From contig NZ_CANMQT010000012.1 of NCBI RefSeq assembly GCF_947500065.1, positions 62,001 through 126,000 on the forward strand: a DNA stretch of 64,000 nucleotides, in the 5' to 3' direction. This document shows, one piece after another, positions 23,811 to 31,951 of this stretch. Position 1 is the first letter of the stretch. Every line of letters begins with the position of its first letter. The DNA comes from an uncultured Aquimarina sp. GTDB lineage: Bacteria > Bacteroidota > Bacteroidia > Flavobacteriales > Flavobacteriaceae. The translations under genes were made by a program, and so were the position numbers. The notes below the pieces were generated by a model. The model ran no database searches. It was not told where the DNA came from and was given only the letters and a program-made list of their open reading frames with translations.

Positions 23811-24071
23811 TGGTTAAGTTCCCATTAGTGTCATATACATAATCAGCACTGCCAGTATTTCCATCGTTAAAACCAAATACACTAGTACTATTGTCTGTAA
23901 CGCTTACTAATTTATTACCAACATTATTGTTATCATAGGCATAGACAAGATTATCCATAGTGCCAAAGTCCCCAGATCTAGTATGAGAAGGATTTTCTAC
24001 AATCGCACCAGTTCTTTGTAACGCTACAATGTTTCCGTTTTTATCATAGGATACATTATTTAGGTTATATC
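23811..24071 (-). pseudogene. Exact 261-bp copy of an internal segment of the adjacent RHS gene
   Basis: Base-for-base identical by eye to 25960-26220, same orientation, no gaps. It encodes RHS-core residues such as FGTMDNLVYAYDNNN but has neither the RHS start nor the conserved core end, so it is not an orphan toxin tip. The copy is bounded on both sides by array sequence (GCAGAGCTGG to the left, GCTATGC to the right). A 61-aa frame through it is not a gene. Confidence 0.9.
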
Positions 24072-24230
24072 GCTATGCTAAGCTTACAACTTCGCACTTT
24101 AATTTAAAAAAAAGCTGTAATATAGTTTTTACATTGTATTACAGTCTTATCGTTTTATTTTCTCACTCATACCGCTGCGAAGTTAAAAACTATCGCAGAG
24201 CAATCAATCACTCTTCGGAGAGCTGGGGTA

Positions 24231-24350
24231 GATAACCAACTCCTAAAAAGAGTAATAGAAGTACAACAAATGGATGACAATGATAAAGAGCATATTCTTT
24301 ATACCCTCGATGCACTTATCAAAAATGTAAAACTTAAATCTATCGCATAA
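24231..24350 (+). pseudogene. XRE-regulator C-terminal tail, fragment 4
   Basis: A 39-codon frame, DNQLLKRVIEVQQMDDNDKE then HILYTLDALIKNVKLKSIA and TAA, the classic tail of Bacteroidota XRE regulators. The HTH is absent. It begins right after the second palindrome of the P4 module (CTCTTCGGAGAG, 24211-24222) and the CTGGGG boundary. Confidence 0.6.
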
Positions 24351-24375
24351 AAAGACCAGTTTACCATGGAAATCA

Positions 24376-24591
24376 TCACTCACTCTTCGAAGAGCGGGGC
24401 TTCTTAAGAATTAAAAATGCAAAAATTAAATTAATAATTAATAAAACTATATATCCTATAATTTCTTCTCTTCCAAAACAAGGAAGACAATTCATTTCGG
24501 GTAAACAAGGTTCACAAAGAGGTTTAAAAAACAATCTAATAAGAATTGTTAAAAATATATCGATTATAATCACAAATAGTATTTTCTTCAT
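24376..24591 (-). CDS. Small two-TM protein downstream of the RHS gene; candidate immunity protein
   Basis: A 71-aa protein: TM helix ~3-22, a short Cys/Pro-rich loop with four Cys (CEPC, NCLPC), TM helix ~45-66, and a basic tail. It starts 10 bp after the RHS stop on the same strand, the usual place for the immunity gene of a polymorphic toxin. The last ~7 codons (PRSSKSE) run into palindrome P5 of the mosaic array, so the natural C-terminus may have been replaced. The family is not recognised; the immunity role is from position only. Confidence 0.5.
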   Translation of the reverse strand: MKKILFVIIIDIFLTILIRLFFKPLCEPCLPEMNCLPCFGREEIIGYIVLLIINLIFAFLILKKPRSSKSE

Positions 24592-24601
24592 TTTATTTTT
24601 G

Positions 24602-27600
24602 TTAGTCTCCTTGCCATCTAAAATAAAAACTTGCGTTTTTTACATTTCTAAAAACACCTGTTCGTTCATATTCTTTATATTGTCTTTCTCTTAATTTATG
24701 ACCCAATTCAGCTCTTCTATTAGAAAATTTCAAAGTTTTTTTAGTTGCTTGATAGTTGGTGTAATTCCTCATAAAATTATTGTATTTTGCTACTGCATCC
24801 TTTAAAAACCCATCAATATTCCTTTGTTCAACATCCCCCACAATGGAGGCCATAATATTATCTTCCCAACCTCTATCCGGTGTCGAACCCTTGCTAAGCC
24901 AATTATCTGAATATCTATCATCTAAACCTAATAAATGTCCAAATTCATGTGGATATAAAAGGGTTTTTTCCCATTTATTTCCGCTTTGACCTTGTTTATA
25001 CCATTTCCCAGATGCTCCGTCCCGTCCAACACGCGATCTACCTGTTCCATCAATAATTTCAACCAAATTATCTCCATCTTCTAATTCTGTATTTTCCTCG
25101 TCATAAACTTCTACATTTGTATCAAAGACTACATCATATTCATTACCCTCTTCGTCTGTGTATCCAAAATTTGAAGCTCCCCAAATACTATTTACTAGAT
25201 TTTGTATTTCTTTTGCTTCATTTTCGGATGCACCACTACCATATATATAAATTTGTGTAGATACTGTAATAGTATTTCCATTTATAGAAATAACAGAATC
25301 CTTTCCATCAGGGTCAACCAATAAAATTGGATTATTAAGTGTATAGTTATAAGGATTAATTCCATAATAACTATCAGCATGGGGATCTATATTTAACATT
25401 CTTCCCAAAGAAGGATCATAATTTCTGGCAGAGAAGTCTAGCCATTCTAAGCCAAGTTCGCCTTGTTCTTCTTTACTGTTATATCCGTAGGTATGCTCCC
25501 TACCAGTAATGGTGTTGTTATACCCTTTGTGTTGTAGTCCAAAGGGATAATAGTTCTTCTCTTGTAAGATTTCATGAGCTAAATCACCATCGCCATCAAC
25601 GTCTACGTTATTTTGTAAAACATCAATCTTCCCATCATTATCTTTATCAGAAAAACTAAGCCTGATGTTGCCTAAGTGATCTTTAAGTTGGTATACATAA
25701 TCAAACCCACCATTCCCATTAGGTTCTATATATCCTTCCGGATGGTTCATAAACTGTAATGCACCATTCTTATAGATATAATTACCAGCATATTCTGTTG
25801 TTAAAGAACTTCCTCCGGATACGATCTTTTTTAGTTTTGCTCCAGTGGCATCGTAAATATAGCTAATATTTCCTGTTCCTTCACTATTGGAAATCCCAAT
25901 AGTGTTAGGCAAGTTGAGATAATTATAAGTAATATTGCTGATTCCTTTGTTATGATCGATGGTTAAGTTCCCATTAGTGTCATATACATAATCAGCACTG
26001 CCAGTATTTCCATCGTTAAAACCAAATACACTAGTACTATTGTCTGTAACGCTTACTAATTTATTACCAACATTATTGTTATCATAGGCATAGACAAGAT
26101 TATCCATAGTGCCAAAGTCCCCAGATCTAGTATGAGAAGGATTTTCTACAATCGCACCAGTTCTTTGTAACGCTACAATGTTTCCGTTTTTATCATAGGA
26201 TACATTATTTAGGTTATATCTACCATCATTACTAGTACCCACATGAATCCTATTCAATGCATCATATTGATACCCATAAGCCCGCTTGGTATTGTCGTTA
26301 GCTGTTTTCCAGCTGATTTCGCTTATGTTACCGTTATATAATGGATCGGCACCTAAGTTTTCGGTAGTAGTATTATAATTAATCCCAAAAGCGAATAAAT
26401 CATTAGCTAGACTCGCAGGATCATTGATTTGTGTTAACCAACCTCTCACGTTATAGGTGTAATCGACCTTTTGCAATCCCCCTTCGACTCCGCTCAGGGC
26501 AGTGCCTCCTACTTGTTTAGATTCTAATTGTCCAAGTTCATCATAGGTATTCGCTACAATTTGTTCTTCTGCTTGATCGTTAATGGTTTGTTTTTGATCT
26601 AATAATCTACCCATATGATCATAGGTAAAAGTGTCTATGGTCACAATAGGTGTATTGTTATCTTTCGTATGGGTAGTTTTGGTTTCTAATACCTTGCCTG
26701 CAAAATCCAGTTTGCTTTCTATTACATCTACTGTGTTTAAATACTCATTAGTGCTATGTACATAGATAGATCTTCCTTTTCCGTCATAATAGGTAATCGT
26801 CGTGATCCAATCATCAGTTTCTAGTACACGTACTTTAGATCCTGTAGGTAATCCTTTTGCATTGGTATCAATAGTTTGTCCTAAAACTGTTCCCGGATTA
26901 GTCGTTGTATGATCAAAAGTGTAATCATCATAATAGTTAATGGTAAGGAGCTGTTGACTATGATTAGGAAAAGCTGTATTGGTATAATACAAAGTAGTGT
27001 TATCAACAACAACTGCAGTTCCTTTCTGATCATATTGATTACTGGAGTTGATATCAAATTGCATATCGTTTCTCCCTCGATCATCACTATATGTTCCAGT
27101 GTAAATTACTCTTCCAAAAACATCATACTTAGTAAACAACCATTCTTCATTAGGAGCTTGCACTGCATCTTGAGTAAGAATTGGTTGATCCAAATTATTA
27201 TATACAATCGATTCTCTTCCTTTTCCTGGTATTTTCTTAACTACCAATCGATTTCTGTGATCGTATTTATATTGATAACACAGTTCGGCAAGTTCTTCTG
27301 CAGATACTCCATCATTAACGGAAACTTTAGGAGGGATTACATAGGTCAGATTCCCGAAATCGTCATAAACATAGTGTGTATCATGTGCTATACCTTGATT
27401 ATAGGTTCTTTTTAGGATCACTCTACCCAGTTTGTTTTTGTATTCTTTGGTTGTGTGATCATCAGAGTGGGTTTGTTCAGGTTGCCAGTTTTCATCTTTG
27501 GTAATGGTTACGTGCAATTGATCAGCCGCATAAAACCCGTTCTTCACCAAAGTTGGTACTTCTGTATTACCTTGATCAAAATTAACTTCAAAATATACAA

Positions 27601-28321
27601 CTTCATCGGGGTCATTATTTAGCCAATTAAATTTAATCGTGCGATCGGTATCCAAAGAAGAATTAGCTTTCCAGTCTTTACCAGGAGCTCCCTGTTCTAA
27701 GACTCTGCTCATTGGAGAAAGTTCTAAAATGCTTTGGCTATAGGCATTAACATCGCTAACATCGATACCAGTAAAATCATCGGCATATTTATTTTGATAA
27801 TACATATTGATATCGGTGTCAATCGTTACGTTTTTATAACTACCGATCACTCCAGAAGATTCAAAAGGTAAATATTGTTTGTCTTGTTTGCCAAAGACAT
27901 CATATTCGATATGGGTTACAATATCTTTTTTATTAGTAGAGGCTTTGATACCTACCTGTTGTTTTGGTCTTCCTAAACCATCAAAATATGCAACGCTTTC
28001 AATTACCTCATAATTGTTTCGGATATTATTTGCAGTGCTCATCGCTTCTTGATACACTCGGGTATATACATAGTTTTCGTCCTGGTTTAACGAAATATCA
28101 ATATAGGCATCGGGTGCAACGATGGCAGTAAAGGTACTCCCAGGTTTGATCCATGTATTAGGCTTTAGGATAATACTTTGAGTAGCGGTTAAGTTTTCTG
28201 TACCCGTAACCGTATAATTCCCATCTTTAATAATGGTAGCAGGAGTTTGTGTCCAACCAGCAAAGCTTACAAAAAGCAATGCCAAGGTGATATATGTTGT
28301 TATACTTTTTATCATTGTCAT
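24602..28321 (-). CDS. RHS-repeat protein with a metzincin-like metalloprotease C-terminal tip
   Basis: A 1239-aa protein with a signal peptide (~1-25) and a DUF6443-type N-terminal region. YD/RHS repeats run to the core signature YDPSLGRMLNIDPHADSY and NPYNYTLNNPILLVDPDGK (~965-1007). Residues ~1008-1239 are a variable tip with HEFGHLLGLDD (HExxHxxGxxD, 1125-1135) and a downstream NIMA Met-turn-like site (1155-1158), i.e. a zinc metallopeptidase. RHS shells encapsulate and release such toxins. The start overlaps the stop of the upstream gene by one base (TAATG). Residues TALSGVEGG come from a dispersed repeat (26481-26499). Confidence 0.85.
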   Translation of the reverse strand: MTMIKSITTYITLALLFVSFAGWTQTPATIIKDGNYTVTGTENLTATQSIILKPNTWIKPGSTFTAIVAPDAYIDISLNQDENYVYTRVYQEAMSTANNIRNNYEVIESVAYFDGLGRPKQQVGIKASTNKKDIVTHIEYDVFGKQDKQYLPFESSGVIGSYKNVTIDTDINMYYQNKYADDFTGIDVSDVNAYSQSILELSPMSRVLEQGAPGKDWKANSSLDTDRTIKFNWLNNDPDEVVYFEVNFDQGNTEVPTLVKNGFYAADQLHVTITKDENWQPEQTHSDDHTTKEYKNKLGRVILKRTYNQGIAHDTHYVYDDFGNLTYVIPPKVSVNDGVSAEELAELCYQYKYDHRNRLVVKKIPGKGRESIVYNNLDQPILTQDAVQAPNEEWLFTKYDVFGRVIYTGTYSDDRGRNDMQFDINSSNQYDQKGTAVVVDNTTLYYTNTAFPNHSQQLLTINYYDDYTFDHTTTNPGTVLGQTIDTNAKGLPTGSKVRVLETDDWITTITYYDGKGRSIYVHSTNEYLNTVDVIESKLDFAGKVLETKTTHTKDNNTPIVTIDTFTYDHMGRLLDQKQTINDQAEEQIVANTYDELGQLESKQVGGTALSGVEGGLQKVDYTYNVRGWLTQINDPASLANDLFAFGINYNTTTENLGADPLYNGNISEISWKTANDNTKRAYGYQYDALNRIHVGTSNDGRYNLNNVSYDKNGNIVALQRTGAIVENPSHTRSGDFGTMDNLVYAYDNNNVGNKLVSVTDNSTSVFGFNDGNTGSADYVYDTNGNLTIDHNKGISNITYNYLNLPNTIGISNSEGTGNISYIYDATGAKLKKIVSGGSSLTTEYAGNYIYKNGALQFMNHPEGYIEPNGNGGFDYVYQLKDHLGNIRLSFSDKDNDGKIDVLQNNVDVDGDGDLAHEILQEKNYYPFGLQHKGYNNTITGREHTYGYNSKEEQGELGLEWLDFSARNYDPSLGRMLNIDPHADSYYGINPYNYTLNNPILLVDPDGKDSVISINGNTITVSTQIYIYGSGASENEAKEIQNLVNSIWGASNFGYTDEEGNEYDVVFDTNVEVYDEENTELEDGDNLVEIIDGTGRSRVGRDGASGKWYKQGQSGNKWEKTLLYPHEFGHLLGLDDRYSDNWLSKGSTPDRGWEDNIMASIVGDVEQRNIDGFLKDAVAKYNNFMRNYTNYQATKKTLKFSNRRAELGHKLRERQYKEYERTGVFRNVKNASFYFRWQGD
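26481..26499. repeat. Dispersed TTCGAC...CTCAGGG repeat inside the RHS coding region
   Basis: CCTTCGACTCCGCTCAGGG lies in frame within the RHS gene, giving ALSGVEGG on the coding strand. A close relative, CCCTTCGACAGGCTCAGGG, is intergenic at 33467-33485. Confidence 0.7.
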
Positions 28322-31300
28322 TAGTTTTTGTAGTTATACTTGTTTTCAGAAACGAGATTCCCATCCTGGTCTTTTACCAATTCCAGGCGGTTAAAGTCGT
28401 CATAATGATACGTCATGGTATAACCACGTGGGTCAATCACCTTTACTAATTGTCCTAAAAAATTATAGCCATAACCAGTAATCAAAGCATTGGGATGATC
28501 CGTATAAAGATCCTGAAGTAAACCTTCTACATCGTTTGCTACAATGGTGTTAATCCCACCATCCGAAATGACTGGATTAGGGTTCTCAATTTGGGCCATA
28601 ATCCATCTGTTATTAGGATGGTATATTACTTTTTTGTGTATGTTCTCATTGACTAGAACTGTAGTAGGTTTTGCTAAGTTATTATAGCCCTGATACTCAA
28701 TTCTATTGATAAATGGATTATTAGTTTTGGACTGATGTACTCTAAAGGGTAATGGTCCTAAACCATCAAAACTTTTAAAACTGGTTATTACCGTAGACAG
28801 TTTTTCTGCGTTTTTAAAATTTTCTATACGAATAGGGTTTCCAATTCTATTTTGTGTAACCAAAGCATCGTATCCAGACTTTTCCTCATTGTTATATAAA
28901 TTAAGGTCTGGTAAGTTCCCCAGTTGATAATCCTTTGGGTAGTAATATTGGGTTCTCAAAGTATCTGTTGCACTATTATCTATCTCAACAGACCTTAGTA
29001 AATAATCAATATCAGGATCATACGTATAATTTTTTGTGGTTTTTATAGATCCATTAAAATTATAGATATATTCGACTTCTGATGACATATATCCGCCACG
29101 CCCATTGATGGTTCTTCCTACGAGCTGTTTGGTAGCTGCTTTGGGATCTAAATTACAATCCACTAAATTTGCAGGCCTATTGGGATTATTGGTATCGCAT
29201 ATATCAGGTGGAGCTGCTTCATTAAGGACAGAATCGTTACTACATTGAAAGCACAATAAGTTTCCTGGGTACGTTCCTTCATAAACTCCTCCTCCAGTAT
29301 TACTATAATATACTTTATACAGATATTTGTTTTCTTCATTTAACTGAAACACTAAACCTGGAGAAGAAAATACAGGGTAGTCTTCATAGGTGAATGTTTT
29401 TGTAGATCTTAATCTTCTATAAGCATCATATGTATCTATGATTTTGGGTTTACCATTCTTATATTCAGAAAAATAGTTGTTTCCTAATCGATCAGGAACA
29501 ATACCGTTTCGACCTACATTGTATTGGGTAACTGTATATCCGTTTTTAGGAACCTGAATAATTCTAGGGTCGCCGGAGCCAACTCCTTCAGCTATAATCC
29601 AATCGCCTTCATTATCCGGAGGTGATCCTATGGGAGGGGTGCTTCCATCATATTGGTCTGCCAGTACACGGTTATACTCATATACTTTTTGGTATACTAT
29701 ATGGTTTTGTGGAGAACCGGTTGCAACTGCTTTTCTAACTACAGTTTTTGTGTCAACTATGCCTTGATTGATCTTATAAATTTTTGAAGAACTATAGCTT
29801 ACCAAAGAAGGCTTATATAATTCTCTAGCACTAGAGAATCCATTTCCTAATCCTGTGACATATTGATATTCTTTTGATGTTAACTTTGTACCATCGTGAT
29901 CATAATTTTCTAAAGACTTGATACGTAAACCAGGAGCAATGCTCGTTACTACTTCATATTCCCGAAAACGTTGATCGATAATTTCGATACCCACAGAAGT
30001 TCCTGCTTGTTTATTAGCAATTGTAATTTGATAATATCCTGCCGCGAAATATTTAGCACGATCTGTATAATCACCTGCAGTGGTATTAGGATACCAAATA
30101 AAACTAGAATTAGGTAAAGGAGGGCCACCGCCGCCCCAGCCGATAAAACCATCATAGACTATGGTACTGTTAGGTCTTTTTATAATCCAAGCATCATAAA
30201 GCTGACTCCCCGAATTCGTAAATTCGATATCATAGTTACCACTTTCTGAGATGTAGAGCATATCAGATCTTACTTTTGGTGGATGGATGTATTTATCCAT
30301 ACAAAGGCCTCCACAATCAAAGGTACTTGTTCCTCCAGATACCGTCACTTTTTCTAATGTAATAGGATCTGCTGCTTGGGTTTTAGTAATACGGTGGTTT
30401 TCAAAATTAAATTCGGTATATCCACCAGTTGGATATGTCACTCGTTTTAACACTCCTGTAGCGGATACTAACGAATTGGGATCTCTGTTGGCTCCTGCTA
30501 TTTGAAGATTAGGATCATCAATTTTAGGGAATAAAGTGGAATTGTTTTTACCGTTGTAATATCCCATATAATCCTGAGCCTTTGAATTTCTTGCAGGAAC
30601 CCAGGTTGGATTATGATACTCAAAACCAAATCTCTTATCCAGAAGATTATCAGGTGTTCTGAACTCAACAGCATCCAATTTTAATTTGATTTTTAAATGA
30701 TCCCAATTGGTAACCGTTTGTGGGTTATTGGCGTAGGTAGATGAGCCAAAATAGCTATGATTCAGGTCAATACTTTGAATATGCTGGTTTGTGTTATTGG
30801 TATAATCATATTGATATACATCGATGATATCAATAGCATTTTGAACAGATGTGTATGTGCCATTGGAGCGATTTACTTGCCTGTAATCGTATCGATTACT
30901 CAAAGTAATATCATAGATTTGTTTTCCGTTATAGGAAACACCTGTTAAAAAAAGTTGTTTAATACTAATATCCGGTGTAATAGAACTAATATTGTCTATA
31001 CCATGATTGACCTGATTTGGTTTTATCGTAGTAGAAGCAATTTGATATTCTTGTGCAATAACCACCTCACTACTATAGGGTTGCTGTTGATACTGGAACA
31101 TATATACATCGCTTCTATTAGGAGATTCAATTTTTGTCAATACCCAGGAAGAATTATATACCTGCAATAAACTATATGAATTAAAGGAGCTGTCATCTCC
31201 AATTTTTCTAGTCTGCTCTGCCATTTCAAAATGGTATCGACTACCACCTTCATCAGTGATAATCCAACCTTGAATATCTTGATTTGAAGAAGACGGAGCA

Positions 31301-31932
31301 CCGATCACCTCAACTTGTATTCTAGGGTTTGAAATCACCTTGGCTTTCATGCCATCTGTAATGTCAAAAGCAATTACTTCATTAATCCCAAGAACATTCA
31401 ATGTAAAATAATCTGGATGTACATCAATACGACCTTTTTCGATATCTTTTGTCCATTCATAGTGATCTCGTGCAGAAGATACACTGCCAAAAATGCCACC
31501 CTGACCATAATAAGATTGTAATCGTGATCTTATGGTTCCGTCAAATACTGATTGACCGCTAATTCCATTATCCGGTAATCCATTAACTACTCTCGATATT
31601 CTTCCTCCAAGATTTAAATTCCATCCCAAACCAGCTCCTGTAGCGACCTGAGAAACCTTGATGTCTTGATTATACGATAAACTTATTGGAAGTGTCATCT
31701 CTGCTCCGGTATGTGTATATAGGGGTAATGAATACCCTAAATTACCTGTATAACTATTTACGGGTACTTGTCCATATTGCATAAAAGCAAAAGCTTCGGG
31801 AGAAACAGGAGAAGGAATGGAACGGCTTAACTCACTCACATAGTCAAATCCACCATTACTATGGCCATCTTGAGCCCAACAAGAGATTCCGATTATTACT
31901 AAGAGTGTTGTTATATATTTTTTTGTAATCAT
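28321..31932 (-). CDS. Giant secreted RHS/YD-repeat-related protein
   Basis: A 1203-aa protein with a signal peptide (ending SCWAQ). The N-terminal third resembles the start of Bacteroidota RHS/SpvB-like shells (VNSYTGNLGYSLPLYTHTG, GAGLGWNLNLGGRISR). Only the C-terminus shows YD repeats (YGYNFLGQLVKVIDPRGYTM, YHYDDFNRLELVKD). It lacks the RHS-core end and a toxin tip, so it probably works with the following RHS protein as a shell or delivery partner. Translation is coupled to that gene (TAATG). It begins 19 bp after the GIGTTSP-protein gene, so the three form an operon. Confidence 0.8.
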   Translation of the reverse strand: MITKKYITTLLVIIGISCWAQDGHSNGGFDYVSELSRSIPSPVSPEAFAFMQYGQVPVNSYTGNLGYSLPLYTHTGAEMTLPISLSYNQDIKVSQVATGAGLGWNLNLGGRISRVVNGLPDNGISGQSVFDGTIRSRLQSYYGQGGIFGSVSSARDHYEWTKDIEKGRIDVHPDYFTLNVLGINEVIAFDITDGMKAKVISNPRIQVEVIGAPSSSNQDIQGWIITDEGGSRYHFEMAEQTRKIGDDSSFNSYSLLQVYNSSWVLTKIESPNRSDVYMFQYQQQPYSSEVVIAQEYQIASTTIKPNQVNHGIDNISSITPDISIKQLFLTGVSYNGKQIYDITLSNRYDYRQVNRSNGTYTSVQNAIDIIDVYQYDYTNNTNQHIQSIDLNHSYFGSSTYANNPQTVTNWDHLKIKLKLDAVEFRTPDNLLDKRFGFEYHNPTWVPARNSKAQDYMGYYNGKNNSTLFPKIDDPNLQIAGANRDPNSLVSATGVLKRVTYPTGGYTEFNFENHRITKTQAADPITLEKVTVSGGTSTFDCGGLCMDKYIHPPKVRSDMLYISESGNYDIEFTNSGSQLYDAWIIKRPNSTIVYDGFIGWGGGGPPLPNSSFIWYPNTTAGDYTDRAKYFAAGYYQITIANKQAGTSVGIEIIDQRFREYEVVTSIAPGLRIKSLENYDHDGTKLTSKEYQYVTGLGNGFSSARELYKPSLVSYSSSKIYKINQGIVDTKTVVRKAVATGSPQNHIVYQKVYEYNRVLADQYDGSTPPIGSPPDNEGDWIIAEGVGSGDPRIIQVPKNGYTVTQYNVGRNGIVPDRLGNNYFSEYKNGKPKIIDTYDAYRRLRSTKTFTYEDYPVFSSPGLVFQLNEENKYLYKVYYSNTGGGVYEGTYPGNLLCFQCSNDSVLNEAAPPDICDTNNPNRPANLVDCNLDPKAATKQLVGRTINGRGGYMSSEVEYIYNFNGSIKTTKNYTYDPDIDYLLRSVEIDNSATDTLRTQYYYPKDYQLGNLPDLNLYNNEEKSGYDALVTQNRIGNPIRIENFKNAEKLSTVITSFKSFDGLGPLPFRVHQSKTNNPFINRIEYQGYNNLAKPTTVLVNENIHKKVIYHPNNRWIMAQIENPNPVISDGGINTIVANDVEGLLQDLYTDHPNALITGYGYNFLGQLVKVIDPRGYTMTYHYDDFNRLELVKDQDGNLVSENKYNYKN

Positions 31933-31951
31933 TTGTCTTCTTTTAAAGTGA

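Larger units (their letters stand above)
22928..24399. other. Mosaic array of gene fragments separated by hairpins and palindromes
   Basis: About 1.5 kb between the GT39-like gene and the RHS operon. From left to right: XRE tail 1, hairpin, palindrome P1; XRE tail 2, hairpin, P2; XRE tail 3, a REP-like repeat, hairpin, P3; a 261-bp copy of the RHS gene, hairpin, P4; XRE tail 4, P5. Palindromes: P1 23106-23129, P2 23284-23307, P3 23765-23788, P4 24175-24198, P5 24383-24394. A TTACTC-x4-CCGCT-like stretch precedes P1-P4, and a C(T)GGGG-like boundary follows the last ones. Each unit is thus a gene fragment plus a structured end. No recombinase or transposase gene is present. Confidence 0.6.

Noticed and set aside
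23773..23958. A 61-aa frame on the minus strand as a gene
   Set aside because: It starts inside the copied RHS segment and ends in the palindrome module, so it is a by-product of the duplication.
22928..24399. A conventional integron cassette array with attC sites
   Set aside because: The palindromes lack the RYYYAAC / GTRRRRY-type core sites, and no tyrosine recombinase gene is in the window; only the general layout is similar.
26909..27415. A 168-aa plus-strand frame inside the RHS gene
   Set aside because: Opposite-strand shadow of repetitive RHS coding sequence, with Ile/Ser-rich composition and no recognisable motifs.
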